Under the pieces are notes generated by a model. That model was not told where the DNA came from and did not search any database. It saw nothing but the letters and a program-made list of their open reading frames with translations. From Pelagibacterium lacus (GTDB lineage: Bacteria; Pseudomonadota; Alphaproteobacteria; Rhizobiales; Devosiaceae), in contig NZ_QQNH01000002.1 of the NCBI RefSeq assembly GCF_003345525.1, positions 186,001 to 250,000 of the forward strand: 64,000 bases of DNA, read 5' to 3'. Of the stretch, positions 57,422 to 64,000 are shown piece by piece. The first letter of the stretch is position 1, and each line of letters starts with the position of its first letter. A program made the position numbers and the translations under genes.

Positions 57422-58606
57422 TCACGCGCCGAGATGGGGATCGTAGCCATAGAGCCAGGCGAGGCGGCGGAAGTGGTCGCGCGGCCCGCCGGCTCGGATG
57501 ACGGCGTCGCGGGCAAGCGACAGGGGCGCGCCCATGTGGAAGATGCGGCCATTGGAGCGGGACACGGCCTGCACGCGGCGCACGCGCGCCTGCCGCAGGG
57601 CGGCGTAGCGGGCAAAGGCGTGCTCGGCGCTGGGGGAGGCGGCGAGGAGCGGGGCAAGCACGGCGGCATCCTCGATGCCCATGGCGGCGCCCTGGGCCTG
57701 GAAGGGCAGCATGGCGTGGGCGGCGTCGCCCACAAGGCCGATGGCGCCCTGGGACCAGGTTTCGGTTTCCACCGAAGACAGGGCCCAGGCGGTCCAGCTC
57801 TCGCCGGCGGCGGCGAGCACATGGGCGATCGGGGTGCCCGGCCTTGCCTTGAGGGCGGGGCGTTGCGGGGTATCGGCCAGCGGCAGGGGCTGGGGGGCGG
57901 TGGTGAAGAGGGCGAGGTTGACCTTGCCGCGATGGGGCAGGGGATAGACGACCAGGTGATGGTCGGTGCCGAGCAGCAGGCTGGTGCGGTCGAGGTCGAA
58001 TAGGCCCTTCAGGGCGTCCGGATCGACGAGGGTGCGCCAGGCGAGCTTGCCGGTATATGCGGCCACCGGTCCGCCGAGGAATTTGGTGCGGGTGATGGAA
58101 TTGACCCCATCGGCGCCGACAAAGGCGAAGGGATGGGCGCGGCGCAGCTTGCCGTCGGGCTCGGTGGCGGTGACGGTGAGGCGCGGCCCCTCGGCTACGA
58201 GTCCGAATTCTGAAACGCCCGGAACGATATCGATATTGGCGAAGCGCCGCGCCGCGCCATGGAGCAGGTCGGCGAGGTCGGCCCGGTGCATGACGGCATA
58301 GGGCGCGCCGAACCGGGCTTCGATCTCGGCGCCCAGGACGAGGGTCTGGATGGGGCGGATGCGGCCGGAGGGGAAGATGTCGATGCCGGAGGGGGCGAAG
58401 CTCCTTTCCGCGATGGCGTCGGCGAGGCCGAGGCGATCGAGGACGCGGCGGGCATTGGGGCTGATCTGCAGGCCGGCCCCGAACGGGCTGACCGCGTCGT
58501 TGCGTTCGAGCACAACGACCTTGAGGCCGAACTTGGCCAGGGCGAGGGCCAGGGTCAGCCCGGCAATGCCGGCGCCGGCGATATAGATGGTGCGGGGCGC
58601 GGCCAT
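57422..58606 (-). CDS. FAD-dependent aromatic monooxygenase (salicylate hydroxylase-like)
   Basis: 394 residues. FAD-binding GAGIAGLTLALALAKFG (GxGxxG, about 11-27), the DG-type motif FVGADGVNS (about 162-170) and the second FAD motif GLVGDAAHAMLPFQAQGAAM (about 290-309) identify a class A flavoprotein hydroxylase. The substrate is likely an aromatic acid but is not determined. It lies 14 bases downstream of a small zinc protein gene and 89 bases upstream of the TetA-like gene on the same strand. Confidence 0.88.
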   Translation of the reverse strand: MAAPRTIYIAGAGIAGLTLALALAKFGLKVVVLERNDAVSPFGAGLQISPNARRVLDRLGLADAIAERSFAPSGIDIFPSGRIRPIQTLVLGAEIEARFGAPYAVMHRADLADLLHGAARRFANIDIVPGVSEFGLVAEGPRLTVTATEPDGKLRRAHPFAFVGADGVNSITRTKFLGGPVAAYTGKLAWRTLVDPDALKGLFDLDRTSLLLGTDHHLVVYPLPHRGKVNLALFTTAPQPLPLADTPQRPALKARPGTPIAHVLAAAGESWTAWALSSVETETWSQGAIGLVGDAAHAMLPFQAQGAAMGIEDAAVLAPLLAASPSAEHAFARYAALRQARVRRVQAVSRSNGRIFHMGAPLSLARDAVIRAGGPRDHFRRLAWLYGYDPHLGA

Positions 58607-58620
58607 GGCCGGGGAACGGC

Positions 58621-58866
58621 TCAGGCGTGCTCGAGGTGGAAGACCGCGCTTTCGGGATTGGCCGACCCGGCGGGTAGGGTCGGATCAAAGACATACAGCG
58701 TCGAGCAATAGGGGCAGACGATCTCGCTGTCGGCGCCCATGTCGAGGAAGACGTGCGGATGGTCGAAGGGCGGCATGGCACCGACGCACTGGAATTCCCT
58801 GGCCCCGATCGCGATGCGGGCGAGGCCTTCGGTGTTGTGGAAGTGGGGTGTCTTGTGCTGCGCCAT
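58621..58866 (-). CDS. NDUFS6-like zinc-finger domain protein
   Basis: 81 residues from ATG 58866. Zinc ligands are evident: FQCVGAMPPFDHPHVFLDMG then IVCPYCSTLYVF, giving C-x8-H then CxxC, as in the zf-CHCC domain of the complex I accessory subunit NDUFS6. In alphaproteobacteria this small protein is associated with complex I. The first gene of an apparent operon with the FAD monooxygenase. Confidence 0.88.
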   Translation of the reverse strand: MAQHKTPHFHNTEGLARIAIGAREFQCVGAMPPFDHPHVFLDMGADSEIVCPYCSTLYVFDPTLPAGSANPESAVFHLEHA

Positions 58867-58992
58867 GGAACCCATCCGGACGGTTCGAATTGCGGCGGAC
58901 CATAGCGATTTGACCCCGCCATGACCAGAGGCATGTTGGCGCCCCGCGGCCGGCTTGCTATGAGGGGAAAACCAGAATCGAAAGAATCCCTT

Positions 58993-59751
58993 ATGCCGGT
59001 TTTTCAATCCGAAGGTTTGACGCTCGCCTATGAAGTCCATGGGGAAGGGCCGCCGGTCGTCGCCGTGCACGGGTTCGGATCGAACGGGGTGGTGAACTGG
59101 GTGGCGACCGGCTGGGTCGAGGCCCTGATCGAGGCCGGCTATCAGGTGATCACGCTGGACAATCGCGGCCATGGGCAGTCGGAAAAGGTCTATGACCCGG
59201 CGCTTTACGGGGCCGAGGACATGGCGCGCGACGTCGCCAACCTCATCGACCATCTGGGTTTCGAAAAGGTGGCGCTGCTGGGCTATTCCATGGGCGCGCG
59301 GATCAGCGCCTTCGTCTGTATCCAGAACCCGGAAAAGGTCGCCTGCGCCATTTTCGGGGGGCTGGGAGCCAATATGCCGACCCCGACGCTGGACAGCGAG
59401 GAGATCATCGCGGCGCTCGAGGCCGACTCGCTGTCGCAGGTGACCCATCCGACCGGGCGGCAGTTCAGGATTTTTGCCGAGCACACCAAGAGCGACCTCA
59501 AGGCGCTGGCGGCGTGCATGGGCGGCTCGCGGACGCGGGTGGCGGTCGAGGACCTCAAGAGGATCGAGGTGCCGGTGCTGGTGGCGGTGGGGAGCGAGGA
59601 CGTGGTGGGCGGGCCGGCCCAGCCCCTGGCCGACATGCTGCCGCGGGGAGAGGCGCTGGTGATCGCGCGGCGCGACCATATGCGGGCGACCGGCGATCCG
59701 CAGTTCAAGCGCGGCGCGCTCGCCTTTCTGGCCCGGGTTTATCCCGCCTAG
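58993..59751 (+). CDS. Alpha/beta-fold hydrolase
   Basis: 252 residues from ATG 58993 (MPVFQSEGLTLAYEVHGEG). Oxyanion segment AVHGFGSN, nucleophile elbow GYSMGA (about residue 100), Asp in GSEDVV and His in RRDHMRATGD complete the triad in order. Substrate unknown. Divergent from the zinc-finger gene. Confidence 0.9.
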   Translation: MPVFQSEGLTLAYEVHGEGPPVVAVHGFGSNGVVNWVATGWVEALIEAGYQVITLDNRGHGQSEKVYDPALYGAEDMARDVANLIDHLGFEKVALLGYSMGARISAFVCIQNPEKVACAIFGGLGANMPTPTLDSEEIIAALEADSLSQVTHPTGRQFRIFAEHTKSDLKALAACMGGSRTRVAVEDLKRIEVPVLVAVGSEDVVGGPAQPLADMLPRGEALVIARRDHMRATGDPQFKRGALAFLARVYPA

Positions 59752-59856
59752 AGGCTCTGAGGCAAAAGTGAACCAATTTCCTTCGCGGGCCTTTGTCTGA
59801 GATAGAGAATTCGCCTATATGGTGGGTTCGCGCCAATCGGTGCCAAGGAGACGACC

Positions 59857-60678
59857 ATGTCGAGCAGCGTCAAGACGTCCGCCAACCTCAAGACCGTCGA
59901 TCCCGTCTGGGATGCGATGCTGGTCGAGGCGCGCGGCATCTGCGACGCGGAACCCTCGCTGACCGCGATGGTGGTGTCGAGCGTTCTCAACCATGGCGGG
60001 TTCGAATCGGCGCTGGCCCATCGGCTGGCGGCGCGGCTCGATCATTCCGACGTGCCGGCCGACCTCATCCGCCAGGCCTTCGAGGACGTGCTCATCGATG
60101 CGCCCGAGATCGGGGCCGCGGCGCGGGCCGACCTCGCCGCGACGCTGGAGCGCGATCCGGCCTGCCATCGGGCCATCGACCCGTTCCTGTTCTTCAAGGG
60201 CTATCAGGCCATCCAGACGCACCGCTTCGCGCATGCCTTGTGGCGGAGCGGGCGGCGGGACCTCGCCTATTACCTCCAGAGCCGGTCGAGCCAGGTGTTC
60301 CAGGTGGATATCCATCCGGCGGCGCGGATCGGCAAGGGCATCATGCTCGATCACGCCACGGGGTTCGTGGTGGGCGAGACGGCGGTGATCGGCGACCATG
60401 TGTCGATCCTGCACGATGTGACGCTGGGCGGCACGGGCAAGGCCGACGAGGATCGCCACCCCAAGATCGGCAATGGCGTGCTGCTGGGCGCCGGCGCCAA
60501 GATCCTGGGCAATATCAGGGTCGGGGACTGCTCGCGCGTGGCGGCGGGCTCGGTGGTGCTCAAGGAAGTGCCCGAGCGCACCACGGTGGCCGGCGTGCCC
60601 GCCAAGGTGGTGGGAGAGGCCGGATGCAGCCAGCCGGCCACGGTGATGGACCAGATCGTCATGGTGCCGCGCGATTGA
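59857..60678 (+). CDS. cysE: Serine O-acetyltransferase
   Basis: 273 residues. The N-terminal helical trimerisation region is followed by the left-handed hexapeptide-repeat domain (about 155-245; VDIHPAARIGKGIMLDHATG, then GDHVSILHDVTLGGTGK, GVLLGAGAKILGNI). It makes O-acetylserine for cysteine synthesis. AAGGAG precedes the ATG by 6 bases. The 105 bases before it hold no gene. Confidence 0.96.
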   Translation: MSSSVKTSANLKTVDPVWDAMLVEARGICDAEPSLTAMVVSSVLNHGGFESALAHRLAARLDHSDVPADLIRQAFEDVLIDAPEIGAAARADLAATLERDPACHRAIDPFLFFKGYQAIQTHRFAHALWRSGRRDLAYYLQSRSSQVFQVDIHPAARIGKGIMLDHATGFVVGETAVIGDHVSILHDVTLGGTGKADEDRHPKIGNGVLLGAGAKILGNIRVGDCSRVAAGSVVLKEVPERTTVAGVPAKVVGEAGCSQPATVMDQIVMVPRD

Positions 60679-60839
60679 TTTGCCGATCGCATGCGAGTTG
60701 CCGGGGAAAGTTTTCGGCCACCATTGCGTTATGGCTCATGATGATTACAGTCGCGCCGTTCCCAGTTCGAAACCAGTGAGTGCGTTGGCAGGCGGCGGCC
60801 GCGTGGTGCAGCCCCTCAACCCTTCGCCCGGAGACTTTT

Positions 60840-61055
60840 GTGACCCACGACGAGATCATCAAGCTTCAGAAGTACTTGCAGAAAAAGTTCGGCAACGCGT
60901 CGATCGACGTGCGTCCCCGCCCCAAGCAGGACGATTCCGTGGAGCTTTATCTCGGAGACGAGTTCATCGGCCTCATCTATGTCGATGACGACGAGGGCGA
61001 GCGCTCCTATATGGTGCAGATCTCGGTCCTCGATATCGACCTCGACGAGGTCTGA
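60840..61055 (+). CDS. DUF3126 family protein
   Basis: 71 residues from GTG 60840 with GGAG 6 to 7 bases upstream. VTHDEIIKLQKYLQKKFGN and the acidic RSYMVQISVLDIDLDEV end are typical of DUF3126, a small alphaproteobacterial protein of unknown function often next to cysE. It follows cysE by 161 bases and converges with the next gene, 6 bases apart. Confidence 0.85.
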   Translation: MTHDEIIKLQKYLQKKFGNASIDVRPRPKQDDSVELYLGDEFIGLIYVDDDEGERSYMVQISVLDIDLDEV

Positions 61056-61061
61056 GCCTTT

Positions 61062-61754
61062 TTAAAGCCGCAGGGTGGCGAGGGCGTCCTCGATGACCCT
61101 GTCGAACGCGCGCCATTCGGCCAGGGCCGAGGGCGCGAAGCTGACGATCGCCGAATTGCGGTCCGCGAGGCTCATGACACGCAGGCAGGTGCGCTCGTCG
61201 GGGCGCATCTCCACCGGGGTCATGCATTTGGCGACGAAGGGATTGGCGCTCAGGGGGTCGTACCAGACGGTTTCCCCGCGCGTTCCGGCGTCGAAATCGA
61301 GCGGCTTGCCCACGAGCCCCGGCACGCCCGACAATTGCTCTTCCGAGAACTGGTGCAGATAGACGCTGTCGAGCAGGGCGGCGCTGGTGCGCACGCGTCC
61401 GCGCGGCATCAGGGTGATGTCGACATCGCTCAACCGGCCATCGGGCCCGAGCGGCAGGGCGAGGGAAAGATCGACGCGCTCGGCAAAGCCGTCGCGGCGC
61501 TGGGCCGGATCGACCATGATCCCGGCCGGCATGGCGTAGCGCTGGGCGCCGATCACCACCTGATGAATCGCGGCCAGCCCCGGGGCGACGGCGCTGGTGG
61601 CAAGGCCGGAAAAATATCCCTTGAGCATATGGATGGCGCCAAGCCCGAGAAGGGCGGCGATGAGCAGGCTTGCCGCGAGCCCATAGAGAACCGCGCCCGG
61701 GGAGAGGGGGGCATCGGCGGGGCGGCGCAGGGGAAGGCTGTTCAAATTAACCAT
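61062..61754 (-). CDS. Membrane-anchored hypothetical protein
   Basis: 230 residues from ATG 61754. A cytoplasmic Pro-rich N-terminus, one membrane helix (about 20-50) and a periplasmic domain with two cysteines (AKCMTP and RTCLRV) that could pair. No family recognised. The start codon region reads TTAACCAT on the plus strand, which is the CtrA half-site form, but this may simply follow from the codons. Confidence 0.65.
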   Translation of the reverse strand: MVNLNSLPLRRPADAPLSPGAVLYGLAASLLIAALLGLGAIHMLKGYFSGLATSAVAPGLAAIHQVVIGAQRYAMPAGIMVDPAQRRDGFAERVDLSLALPLGPDGRLSDVDITLMPRGRVRTSAALLDSVYLHQFSEEQLSGVPGLVGKPLDFDAGTRGETVWYDPLSANPFVAKCMTPVEMRPDERTCLRVMSLADRNSAIVSFAPSALAEWRAFDRVIEDALATLRL

Positions 61755-61832
61755 AGAAAAATCCGGGCCATGACAGCGAGTTTGGCCTCGATTATGTTTA
61801 ACAAAACGTAAACGCGAATGGGAGATTTGCGT

Positions 61833-62156
61833 GTGACCCAGTTTCTGCTGGCGCTGTTCCTGATCGGAATCGGTCTGAGCGTGGCCGGAACCGGCACGCA
61901 TCTCTACCAGCAACTGGCCCGCAAGGTGGCCGGGCTGCGGGTCGAGGGCAGCAACGGGCTGGAAAATATCGTCAGCCTGTTCGTGGTCTTTATTTGCGGA
62001 CCCTATCTGATGCTGCGGCTGGGCATGCAGTCGGACAGCAGCGGGCGCGTTTCGACGCTCAATATCCTGCTGGCGGCCACCATCGCCTTCGGCTGGAGCT
62101 TCGTCACCGGGCTGATGTTCGTGGGCACCTATATCTCGGTGACGCAACTCGCCTGA
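61833..62156 (+). CDS. Small integral membrane protein of unknown function
   Basis: 107 residues from GTG 61833, favoured by GGGAG 8 bases upstream; ATG 61818 is in frame but lacks a ribosome site. Three membrane helices (about 2-20, 42-62 and 75-100). A near CtrA site (TTAA-N7-TAAA, 61798-61812) lies just upstream. I do not recognise a named family; it looks like a conserved alphaproteobacterial membrane protein. Confidence 0.7.
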   Translation: MTQFLLALFLIGIGLSVAGTGTHLYQQLARKVAGLRVEGSNGLENIVSLFVVFICGPYLMLRLGMQSDSSGRVSTLNILLAATIAFGWSFVTGLMFVGTYISVTQLA

Positions 62157-62163
62157 GGGACGG

Positions 62164-62203
62164 CAAAAAAAGGGCCGGCTTCCTGTCGGGGAGCGCCGGC
62201 CCT
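62164..62203. terminator. Convergent terminator
   Basis: Stem AGGGCCGGC / GCCGGCCCT (62171-62179 and 62195-62203) with a 15-base loop and a run of seven A on the left that becomes U on the minus strand. It serves the transglutaminase-like gene and probably also the membrane protein gene. Confidence 0.75.
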
Positions 62204-62242
62204 TCGAGTTTTCGCCTGTCGGGGCGATCCAGTGAGTTCTGC

Positions 62243-62872
62243 TTAATATCCGGCCGTGGCGGTGACGATGCCGTCGCGGGCGTCAAGGATATCGACCCAT
62301 TGGCCAGCATGGGCCTGGGACTGGCGCTTGAGGAAGGTGTAGGGCGTATCGGTCCACAGCTTGATCAGGCCTTCCTGATTGTCGAGAACCAGGTCGCCGC
62401 GATCGGTGCGGACCATGAGCACGGCGTGCCCTTCGCCATTGGGCTGCCTGACCACGGCGATCAGCAGGTTGGCGGGATTCCAGCCGCGCTCGATGAGGGT
62501 GGCGCGCTTGCCGAGGGCGAAATCCTCGCAATCGCCATAGCCGGAGGTGGGATAGGTCCAGAATTCCTCCGTGCCATAGAGATCGGCGTCGCTCATGGCG
62601 GTGACGGTGGTGTTGTAGTGGTTGTTGACCTGCTGCAACTCGGTCCACAGCGCGTCGGTCAGGGCGACCGGGGCGGCGGGCGCCATGGGCAGGCACTCAT
62701 AAGGGCGCTGGGCGCAGAATTCGGCGTGGCCGACCGGAATAGAGGTCAGGTCCGCCGTCGACGCGAAGGCCGGATGCAGGCTGGCCACCTGCTGGGCCGC
62801 GGCGGGCGCCATGGCGGCGGTGGATGCGATGAGGGCGACAAGGCCCGAAACAAGGATCGATGTGGTTTTCAT
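62243..62872 (-). CDS. Transglutaminase-like cysteine peptidase (BTLCP)
   Basis: 209 residues from ATG 62872 (GGAG 9 bases upstream). Signal peptide (about 1-26), then the catalytic triad in order: Cys in GYGDCEDFAL (about residue 112), His in GEGHAVLMV and Asp in LVLDNQEG. This bacterial transglutaminase-like family includes LapG-related proteases acting in the periplasm. No lapD-like partner is present, so the target is unknown. Confidence 0.9.
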   Translation of the reverse strand: MKTTSILVSGLVALIASTAAMAPAAAQQVASLHPAFASTADLTSIPVGHAEFCAQRPYECLPMAPAAPVALTDALWTELQQVNNHYNTTVTAMSDADLYGTEEFWTYPTSGYGDCEDFALGKRATLIERGWNPANLLIAVVRQPNGEGHAVLMVRTDRGDLVLDNQEGLIKLWTDTPYTFLKRQSQAHAGQWVDILDARDGIVTATAGY

Positions 62873-63000
62873 TTTCGTGATCTCCCCGACGGAGATCACG
62901 ATAGAGATGGCCGATTTCGCCGATCCGAAAACTGCAACGCAGTTTTTAGACGTGTTTTATCGGCTTGTTTTACAGCCTGTTAGGCATGCGCCTTGGTGGA

Positions 63001-63462
63001 TTAACGTCTAGCATAGAAGGCATTGCCGCCGGCGACCAGCACGTAGTGCATGTTGCGATAGGGAAAGCTCAGCCCGGCGGTGTGGAAATACATGGCGTCC
63101 TGCACGCCGGGATGGCGTTCGCCGCGCAGGACCCGCTGGGCCATTTGCGAGGCGAGCTGCAGGCTGCGCGGCTCGGTCATCTTGCGGGTGAGCACGCCCG
63201 AGGCGAACTGGTTCTTCTGCCCGACCACCGAGCAAACATCGCTGGGGAAATGATGCGAGCCGACGCGGTTCATTACTACGGTGCCGACCGCCAGCATGCC
63301 GTCCGGGCTGGAGCGGTTGGATTCGAAATACATGACCCGGGTCATGCATTCATGGGGATTGCGGGCTCCGAACAACCCGCCGAACAGCGATGTACACCCG
63401 GAAAGGGTGGAGAGGGCGGCAAGGCTGAGGGCGACGGCCGCAGCCTTTTTTCTGATACGCAT
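63001..63462 (-). CDS. SleB-type cell wall hydrolase, lipoprotein
   Basis: 153 residues from ATG 63462 (four more residues if ATG 63474 is used). Lipoprotein signal MRIRKKAAAVALSLAALSTL ending in LSGC, then the Hydrolase_2 domain with ECMTRVMYFESNRSSPDGML (probable catalytic Glu) and VGTVVMNRVGSHHFPSDVC. It likely cleaves peptidoglycan glycan strands from an outer-membrane anchor. Divergent from the gene at 63628. Confidence 0.9.
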   Translation of the reverse strand: MRIRKKAAAVALSLAALSTLSGCTSLFGGLFGARNPHECMTRVMYFESNRSSPDGMLAVGTVVMNRVGSHHFPSDVCSVVGQKNQFASGVLTRKMTEPRSLQLASQMAQRVLRGERHPGVQDAMYFHTAGLSFPYRNMHYVLVAGGNAFYARR

Positions 63463-63627
63463 GACTTTCACCATCCAGGATACGCGGCTGGCTGCGCTGT
63501 CCGACCCCGCCCCCTAGCGGCCGTGCTTCGCGCGACTGGGCGCAGCATACCGCCCCTGGAGTTAAGGATCGGTTCACCACGCGGAGAAAGGCGAATCTGA
63601 TAGGGTCGGCCAACAGGGAGGATCGAC

Positions 63628-64000
63628 ATGACCCCAACCGCTTCGCCTTATCTGCGCGCCGGCCTTGTGTGGCTGGCCATGATCGCGATCTGGCTGGCGC
63701 TGGGAGCGGCCTTGAGCACCCCGGAGGGTTATAGTCTGGGCAGCCATATCTGGCGCGCCGTGCTGGCCACGGCCATCGCGGTGCCGATGGTGGTGGCGGC
63801 GCGGCGGCTGATCGACCGGGAGAGCGTTGCCAGCCTCGGCCTCGCCTTCGACGCGGACGCCGTGAGGCAGGTGCTGATCGGGGCAGCGGGCTTTCTCATC
63901 CCGGCGGCGCTGGGGTTCGCGGTGGTCATCGGCATGGGCTGGGCCACCATCACCCCCACGGCGTCGATCATGGACATCCTGGGGTTCGTTCCGCTGTTGA
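63628..64000 (+). CDS. Membrane protein, probable CPBP-family protease (cut by window edge)
   Basis: Open to the right edge (124 codons seen). ATG 63628 follows GGGAGG. Three or more membrane helices are visible, and the segment RESVASLGLAFDADAVRQVL resembles the SLGL region that precedes the catalytic part in CPBP intramembrane glutamic proteases. The catalytic motifs would lie beyond the window, so the family is a guess. Confidence 0.55.
   Translation, partial: MTPTASPYLRAGLVWLAMIAIWLALGAALSTPEGYSLGSHIWRAVLATAIAVPMVVAARRLIDRESVASLGLAFDADAVRQVLIGAAGFLIPAALGFAVVIGMGWATITPTASIMDILGFVPLL

Noticed and set aside
63562-63576. TTAA-N7-TTCA between the SleB-type gene and the last gene as a CtrA site
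   Set aside because: One mismatch in a half-site, no flagellar or cell-cycle context, and such matches are expected by chance.

Overview
The window is about 64 kb of GC-rich chromosome from an alphaproteobacterium, most likely of the order Hyphomicrobiales and plausibly of the Devosia/Pelagibacterium group (the placement is inference; no 16S is present). Supporting traits are CckA, CtrA-type TTAA-N7-TTAA sites, alphaproteobacterial GTTC-N7-GTTC-like LexA boxes at recA, MotE, the DUF1476/zeta ATPase inhibitor, SbmA/BacA, and dispersed palindromic intergenic repeats of the type common in rhizobial relatives. I see no phage, insertion sequence, CRISPR array or integrase; nearly everything is core or ordinary accessory chromosome.

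Region 1 (1-11.8 kb) is part of a flagellar cluster: motE, a giant periplasmic AMIN-like/TPR protein, fliP-fliO on the minus strand, then flgB-flgC-fliE, fliQ-fliR-flhB, and the cell-cycle hybrid kinase cckA. Two perfect and two one-mismatch CtrA sites lie upstream of the successive transcription units, so export-gate and rod genes and the kinase that activates CtrA appear to share one cell-cycle circuit. Region 2 (11.8-20.8 kb) holds recA with a pair of SOS boxes, alaS, an EamA transporter, icd, an acetyltransferase, a TrmJ-type methyltransferase and rpsD.

Region 3 (20.8-39.4 kb) carries sbmA, ttcA with an inositol-phosphatase homologue, two MFS exporters, and a dispersed purine locus: purC-purS, then an interruption (a 28-codon ORF, a membrane acyltransferase, repeats), then purQ-purL-bolA-grxD, with purB further on beside rpe. 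Opposite purC is the zeta inhibitor of F1-ATPase. An ArsR regulator with a perfect palindromic operator precedes an SRPBCC/AHSA1 protein and an AlkD-like repair enzyme. Four long inverted-repeat units of one family sit between 30.5 and 37.3 kb.

Region 4 (39.5-46 kb) is housekeeping: ccdA, map-radC, sfsA, a cinA-gpt-ASCH-like overlapping operon, tRNA-Leu(UAA), and small envelope genes (a lipoprotein and an EF-hand protein). Region 5 (46-53 kb) is a complete tripartite tricarboxylate transporter (tctC-tctB-tctA) next to a DctB/DctD-type two-component system whose sigma54-activator domain has altered GAFTGA and Walker B motifs. Region 6 (53-64 kb) contains a TraB/GumN protein, gluconokinase divergent from 6-phosphogluconate dehydrogenase, a TetA-like exporter, an FAD monooxygenase with an NDUFS6-like zinc protein, a hydrolase, cysE, several conserved small or membrane proteins of unknown role, a transglutaminase-like peptidase, a SleB-type wall hydrolase and the start of a probable CPBP membrane protease cut by the window edge.

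No wholly new system is evident. The strongest leads are the MotE-linked AMIN/TPR protein under a CtrA-like site, the CtrA site in front of cckA, the repeat array flanked by a direct duplication before the AlkD gene, the altered DctD, and the interrupted pur operon.
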